Below are positions 60,754-64,000 of a stretch of 64,000 nt of DNA, piece after piece (the first letter of the stretch is position 1; each line of letters opens with the position of its first letter). The stretch is from DAIQNV01 sp038748775. GTDB lineage: Bacteria; Planctomycetota; Phycisphaerae; Phycisphaerales; UBA1924. Made by a program: the position numbers and the translations under genes. The notes under the pieces are model-generated. The model made no database searches, was not told the DNA's origin, and saw nothing but the letters and a program-made list of their open reading frames with translations. The DNA lies in contig JBCDIT010000002.1 of the NCBI GenBank assembly GCA_038748775.1, positions 463,432 to 527,431 on the forward strand, read 5' to 3'.

Positions 60754-62196
60754 TCATGAACACCCCGCCAGGAACGACCCAATAAACGCATCCACGTCGC
60801 TCAGATCCACAATCCCGAACGGGAACGCGAGATCCGCGAGTGTGCCCGACACCAAGAACGCCGCGATGAAGGCGTCGACGTCCGACAGATCGAGGAAGCC
60901 GAACGGGAACGCGAGATCCGCCGGGCAGGGCGGGGCCTCGGCGAAGAACACGCGGATCGACGTGTCGCCGGCGTAGCCGAGCACGAGGTCATCGCGTCCG
61001 TCGTTGTTTAGGTCGCCCAGTGCGAGAGCCGTGCCCGCTTGCGGCGCGTCGTAGGTCCACGACGGGGCGACATCGAGTTGACCGGCGTTGTTCTGATACA
61101 CGTGGGCGCGTCCGTCGGAGAAGTGGATCTCGACGAGGTCCGCGTCACCGTCGCCATCGACGTCGAAGAAGCCGAAGTCCTGCGGCCCGTTGAACGGTGG
61201 GGTGCCCGTCCAGGTCTGGGAAAGCCCGTCGGGCCCGTTGCTCCAGAGGGTCGGCGCGTCGTCTTCGCCGACCGCGAAGTCAACGAATCCGTTGCCGTCG
61301 ACATCGGCGAACGAGGACCCTCGATCGGTACCGGTGCTCCCGACGCCGAACAGTGGGGTGGTCTCGTCGGGCGTGCCCTCGACGTTTTCGATCACACCGC
61401 TCGCGAAGTTTGCCCAGCGCGAGACACCGATGTCGAGGTCACCATCGCCGTCGAGATCACCGACCGACGCGCCGCCCTGGATGCTCTGCTCGGCCGAGAT
61501 CCAATCCGGAGCCGGTGAGAAGCCCGTTCCGGTGTTCCGGTAGAGCGTCATCGGCTTGAAGGGCACCGGGTCGAGGCCCTGGTTGGTGACGAAGAAGTCG
61601 AGGTGCTCATCGCCATCGATGTCGAAGAGCACGCCCGACGTCCCCCAGCCGCGGGCCGCGAACGACGAGACGAATGCCTCGTTCGTCGAGGGCGGCCCGT
61701 CGGCGCCCAGGTAGACGCGCACGTGGTCTGAACGGATGCCCCCCCCGTTCACAACCACGGCGTCGTCGACCCCATCCCCGTTGATATCACCAACCTGCAC
61801 GTCGCCCGAGTGCGTCTGCGTCGACGCGACCCAACTCGGGGTCATCTCGATCCCGGCGCCGTTTCCGAAGTAGATCTGGTCGCGCCAATCGTCGTACGGC
61901 GGGAAGCTGTTGGAGATGTAGCAGACCGCGACGACATCGTTGAACCCGTCGTTGTTGAGATCGGCGACTTTCAGGCCACCGATCTGCCGGCGGAGTTGGA
62001 CAACCTGATCGGGCTGCGTCCCAAACGGGACGGTGCCGTTCTCCGCACGCCATCCCATCGCCCGCGCCGGTGAAGCGGGCAGTTCGGCCCGAAGACGACC
62101 GTCTTCGCTGACCTCGATTGCGACCGGCTCGTTGGCGGTCGCCGCGAGCGCGACTCCAGCAGCGCCCAGCACCGCTCCGACTGAATCCGAACGCAT
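60754..62196 (-). CDS. Secreted FG-GAP/VCBS-repeat protein with GC-type dockerin tail
   Basis: A 480-residue exported protein. It has the signal peptide MRSDSVGAVLGAAGVALAAT and then seven FG-GAP-like repeats with calcium loops (DLNNDGFNDVV, DINGDGVDDAVV, DLDGDGDLDIGV, DVDGNGFVDFAV, DVDGDGDADLVE, DLNNDGRDDLVL and others), predicted to form an integrin-like propeller. The C-terminal 60 residues, CPADLAFPFGFLDLSDVDAF and a second LAFPFGIVDLSDVDAFIGSF ending AGCS, match the tail of the riboswitch-controlled protein at 55222. The frame extends upstream, but the ATG at 62196 begins the signal peptide and follows GGAAGGGG. It converges with the tyrosinase gene. Confidence 0.85.
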   Translation of the reverse strand: MRSDSVGAVLGAAGVALAATANEPVAIEVSEDGRLRAELPASPARAMGWRAENGTVPFGTQPDQVVQLRRQIGGLKVADLNNDGFNDVVAVCYISNSFPPYDDWRDQIYFGNGAGIEMTPSWVASTQTHSGDVQVGDINGDGVDDAVVVNGGGIRSDHVRVYLGADGPPSTNEAFVSSFAARGWGTSGVLFDIDGDEHLDFFVTNQGLDPVPFKPMTLYRNTGTGFSPAPDWISAEQSIQGGASVGDLDGDGDLDIGVSRWANFASGVIENVEGTPDETTPLFGVGSTGTDRGSSFADVDGNGFVDFAVGEDDAPTLWSNGPDGLSQTWTGTPPFNGPQDFGFFDVDGDGDADLVEIHFSDGRAHVYQNNAGQLDVAPSWTYDAPQAGTALALGDLNNDGRDDLVLGYAGDTSIRVFFAEAPPCPADLAFPFGFLDLSDVDAFIAAFLVSGTLADLAFPFGIVDLSDVDAFIGSFLAGCS

Positions 62197-62559
62197 CGAG
62201 GCCCCTTCCAACTGAGCGAGCTGCAGTATCCGATCAGACAGCCTACCGAGCGTCCTGCCCAAATCGAAGCGCCGAACTCCGGTTACGGACAGGAATCAAC
62301 ATCAACGCCGCGGTCGGTCCGAACGCCGCGCCGGGTTGATTGCAGGTCTTTCCCACGCGGTACTCCTGGGCGCGACGACCACGATCGAGCTCGGGGCGGC
62401 GTCCAACGGTTTGTTCCTGGGCAGCCGCGTGTCGTGATCGCCACGGTCATCCGAGGTTCCTGAACCGTTCAGATTCGTCTTGGAAGACTGGGCGTCCCCG
62501 GATATTCTCGGAAACGCGTGAGACAATTCGCGTTTCACGGAGAAAGAAGGGAACAGACC
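62197..62559. other. Gene-free divergent spacer
   Basis: 363 bases between divergent secreted-protein genes. A short open plus-strand frame (LIAGLSHAVLLGATTTIELG, ending at a stop near 62438) is hydrophobic but has no start or ribosome-binding site, so I do not call it. The region should hold the promoters of both neighbours. Confidence 0.35.
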
Positions 62560-63147
62560 ATGCGCATCAACCTCGTGGGCGCCGCAGTTGTCGTGTGCGC
62601 CCTCCCGGCCGCCGCTCTCGCGTCCGACGTCATCATTTCCAACCTGAACACCGGCACCGGCCCGGGCACCGCGTTTGGTGGTGGCTTCACCACGCAGTTC
62701 AAGGCCGCCGGCTTTACCGCGGCCGACGCGTACTTCCTTGATGGCGTCACCATCGATGTCACCGCGGCTGACATCGGCGGCACCGCCGATGTCGAGATCT
62801 GGACCGGCAACGGCTCGCCAGGCAGCTTCCTCGCGCAGCTCAGCGGCGACGCTTTCGATGCCGCGAGCGGTCAGTTCACGTTCACGGCCGACGCCCCCCT
62901 CGTGCTCGAGCAGGGCGAGACGTACTGGATCTACGTCAACAACGCGGCACAAGACCCTGCGTTCACGTGGGTCAGCTCCGACGTGAACCCGTCGGGCTCG
63001 GGAGCCGCGTTTGTGGGGTACAACTTCAACGGCAGCCCCAGTTCGTTCATGAACATGTTTGAGGTCACCGGGACCCTCGTCCCGGCCCCTGGTGTCGCCA
63101 CCATCGGACTTGTGGGCGTTCTTGCCGCCGGTCGCCGCCGCCGCTGA
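62560..63147 (+). CDS. PEP-CTERM-like secreted protein
   Basis: A 195-residue exported protein. It has the signal peptide MRINLVGAAVVVCALPAAAL, a single beta-sandwich domain (FLDGVTIDVTAADIGGTADV, LVLEQGETYWIYVNNAAQ) like 'choice-of-anchor' domains, and the C-terminal sorting signal VPAPGVATIGLVGVLAAGRR. The motif is Pro-Ala-Pro, not PEP. A purine-rich stretch (AGAAAGAAGGGAA) precedes the ATG. A strong terminator follows at 63206. Its function is unknown; it is probably displayed on the cell surface. Confidence 0.82.
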   Translation: MRINLVGAAVVVCALPAAALASDVIISNLNTGTGPGTAFGGGFTTQFKAAGFTAADAYFLDGVTIDVTAADIGGTADVEIWTGNGSPGSFLAQLSGDAFDAASGQFTFTADAPLVLEQGETYWIYVNNAAQDPAFTWVSSDVNPSGSGAAFVGYNFNGSPSSFMNMFEVTGTLVPAPGVATIGLVGVLAAGRRRR

Positions 63148-63205
63148 TCGGGATCGGTCGCGGCCCGACGCCAGGTCGGGTAGGGTGGCAGGAGTCACGC
63201 CAGGA

Positions 63206-63230
63206 ACGGCCCGCCCTCGAGGCGGGCCGT
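63206..63230 (+). terminator. Rho-independent terminator after the PEP-CTERM-like gene
   Basis: ACGGCCCGCC and GGCGGGCCGT form a perfect 10-bp stem with a 5-base loop, followed by TTTGTCGTT. It lies 58 bases after the stop at 63147. Confidence 0.88.
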
Positions 63231-63237
63231 TTGTCGT

Positions 63238-63324
63238 TCGAGCGTCTTCACTGAATATGTAGCGCCACGAATTCAGCTTTCTCGACCGGATTTCTCGACC
63301 GGAAGCCCGCCGGATTGACTCCGG
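63238..63324 (+). repeat. Dispersed repeat, copy B
   Basis: Reads TCGAGCGTCTTCACTGAATA, then TGTAGCGCCACGAATTCAGC and TTTCTCGACCGGA. The last 13 bases occur twice in tandem here and once in copy A (52282-52356). It lies between two terminators, in the spacer between a protein gene and the 16S rRNA gene. Confidence 0.85.
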
Positions 63325-63400
63325 CGCGGGTTCCGCACGCGAGCGTGCGGTCGGAGGCCGCGACAAGGCGATCAAACCAGTTCTCGGTGGAAAAGCGACA

Positions 63401-63428
63401 ACGGCCCGCTCCATAGGAAGCGGGCCGT
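63401..63428 (-). terminator. Terminator downstream of 16S rRNA
   Basis: On the minus strand ACGGCCCGCT and AGCGGGCCGT form a perfect 10-bp stem with an 8-base loop, followed by TGTCGCTTTTCC. It lies about 223 bases after the 3' end of the 16S gene, with no tRNA or 23S gene before it. Confidence 0.88.

Positions 63429-64000
<572 letters not shown>

Noticed and set aside
62330..62438. Hydrophobic plus-strand peptide LIAGLSHAVLLGATTTIELG
   Set aside because: No start codon with a ribosome-binding site and an Arg-rich upstream frame; likely chance.

Overview
The window looks like the chromosome of a high-GC planctomycete, most likely class Phycisphaerae. Four things support this. ECF sigma factors are coupled to membrane Ser/Thr kinases (three pairs). 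Secreted proteins carry PEP-CTERM-like tails or paired 'ADLAFP...DVDAF' dockerin-like tails ending in GC(P/S). There is a pseudopilin with the planctomycete H-X9-DG motif. A 16S rRNA gene is followed by its own terminator instead of a tRNA/23S spacer. No taxonomic search was possible, so the class is an inference.

Layout. 0-6.2 kb: the end of a DUF2264 protein, a fused hydantoinase/oxoprolinase, a small lipoprotein and an AraC-type regulator. 6.2-23.4 kb: amino-acid biosynthesis. asd faces away from a tight thrA(fused AK-HSD)-thrB-thrC operon. That operon converges on a nine-gene minus-strand operon, ilvD-ilvC-ilvB-ilvN-ilvA-leuA-leuC-leuD-leuB. The operon is preceded by what reads as a classical ribosome-mediated attenuator: a leader peptide with a Leu/Val/Ile run, an antiterminator and a terminator. 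23.5-36.6 kb: three ECF sigma/Ser-Thr kinase modules, interspersed with a small secreted protein, an HTH protein, an orphan ccoS with a ccoI remnant, a PEP-CTERM protein and an EgtB-like iron enzyme. 36.7-48 kb: a putative 3-keto-glycoside locus with a double DUF1080 lipoprotein, three Gfo/Idh oxidoreductases (two Tat-exported), three TIM-barrel isomerase/epimerase-like proteins, an MFS permease, ApbE and a CxxCH membrane protein. 48-51.5 kb: an SGNH-like plus MBOAT acylation pair. 51.5-54.7 kb: a decayed low-GC stretch with a dispersed repeat, then a eukaryote-type glutaminase with ankyrin repeats. 54.8-59.6 kb: a cobalamin riboswitch followed by a three-gene operon (secreted beta-propeller-like protein, PQQ-like propeller, pseudopilin). 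59.8-63.2 kb: a compact low-GC tyrosinase, an FG-GAP secreted protein and a second PEP-CTERM-like protein. 63.65-64 kb: the 3' end of 16S rRNA on the minus strand.

How the genes work together. Asd, ThrA, ThrB and ThrC make threonine from aspartate. IlvA starts isoleucine synthesis from that threonine, and IlvB/N/C/D and LeuA-D complete Ile, Val and Leu. The leader attenuator would sense the charged tRNAs of the end products. The best candidates for something little described are (1) the cobalamin-riboswitch operon of surface propellers plus a pseudopilin, possibly a planctomycete vitamin B12 capture system analogous in logic to BtuG of Bacteroidetes, and (2) the exported Gfo/Idh-ApbE-CxxCH set. 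Both functional readings are inferences from context.
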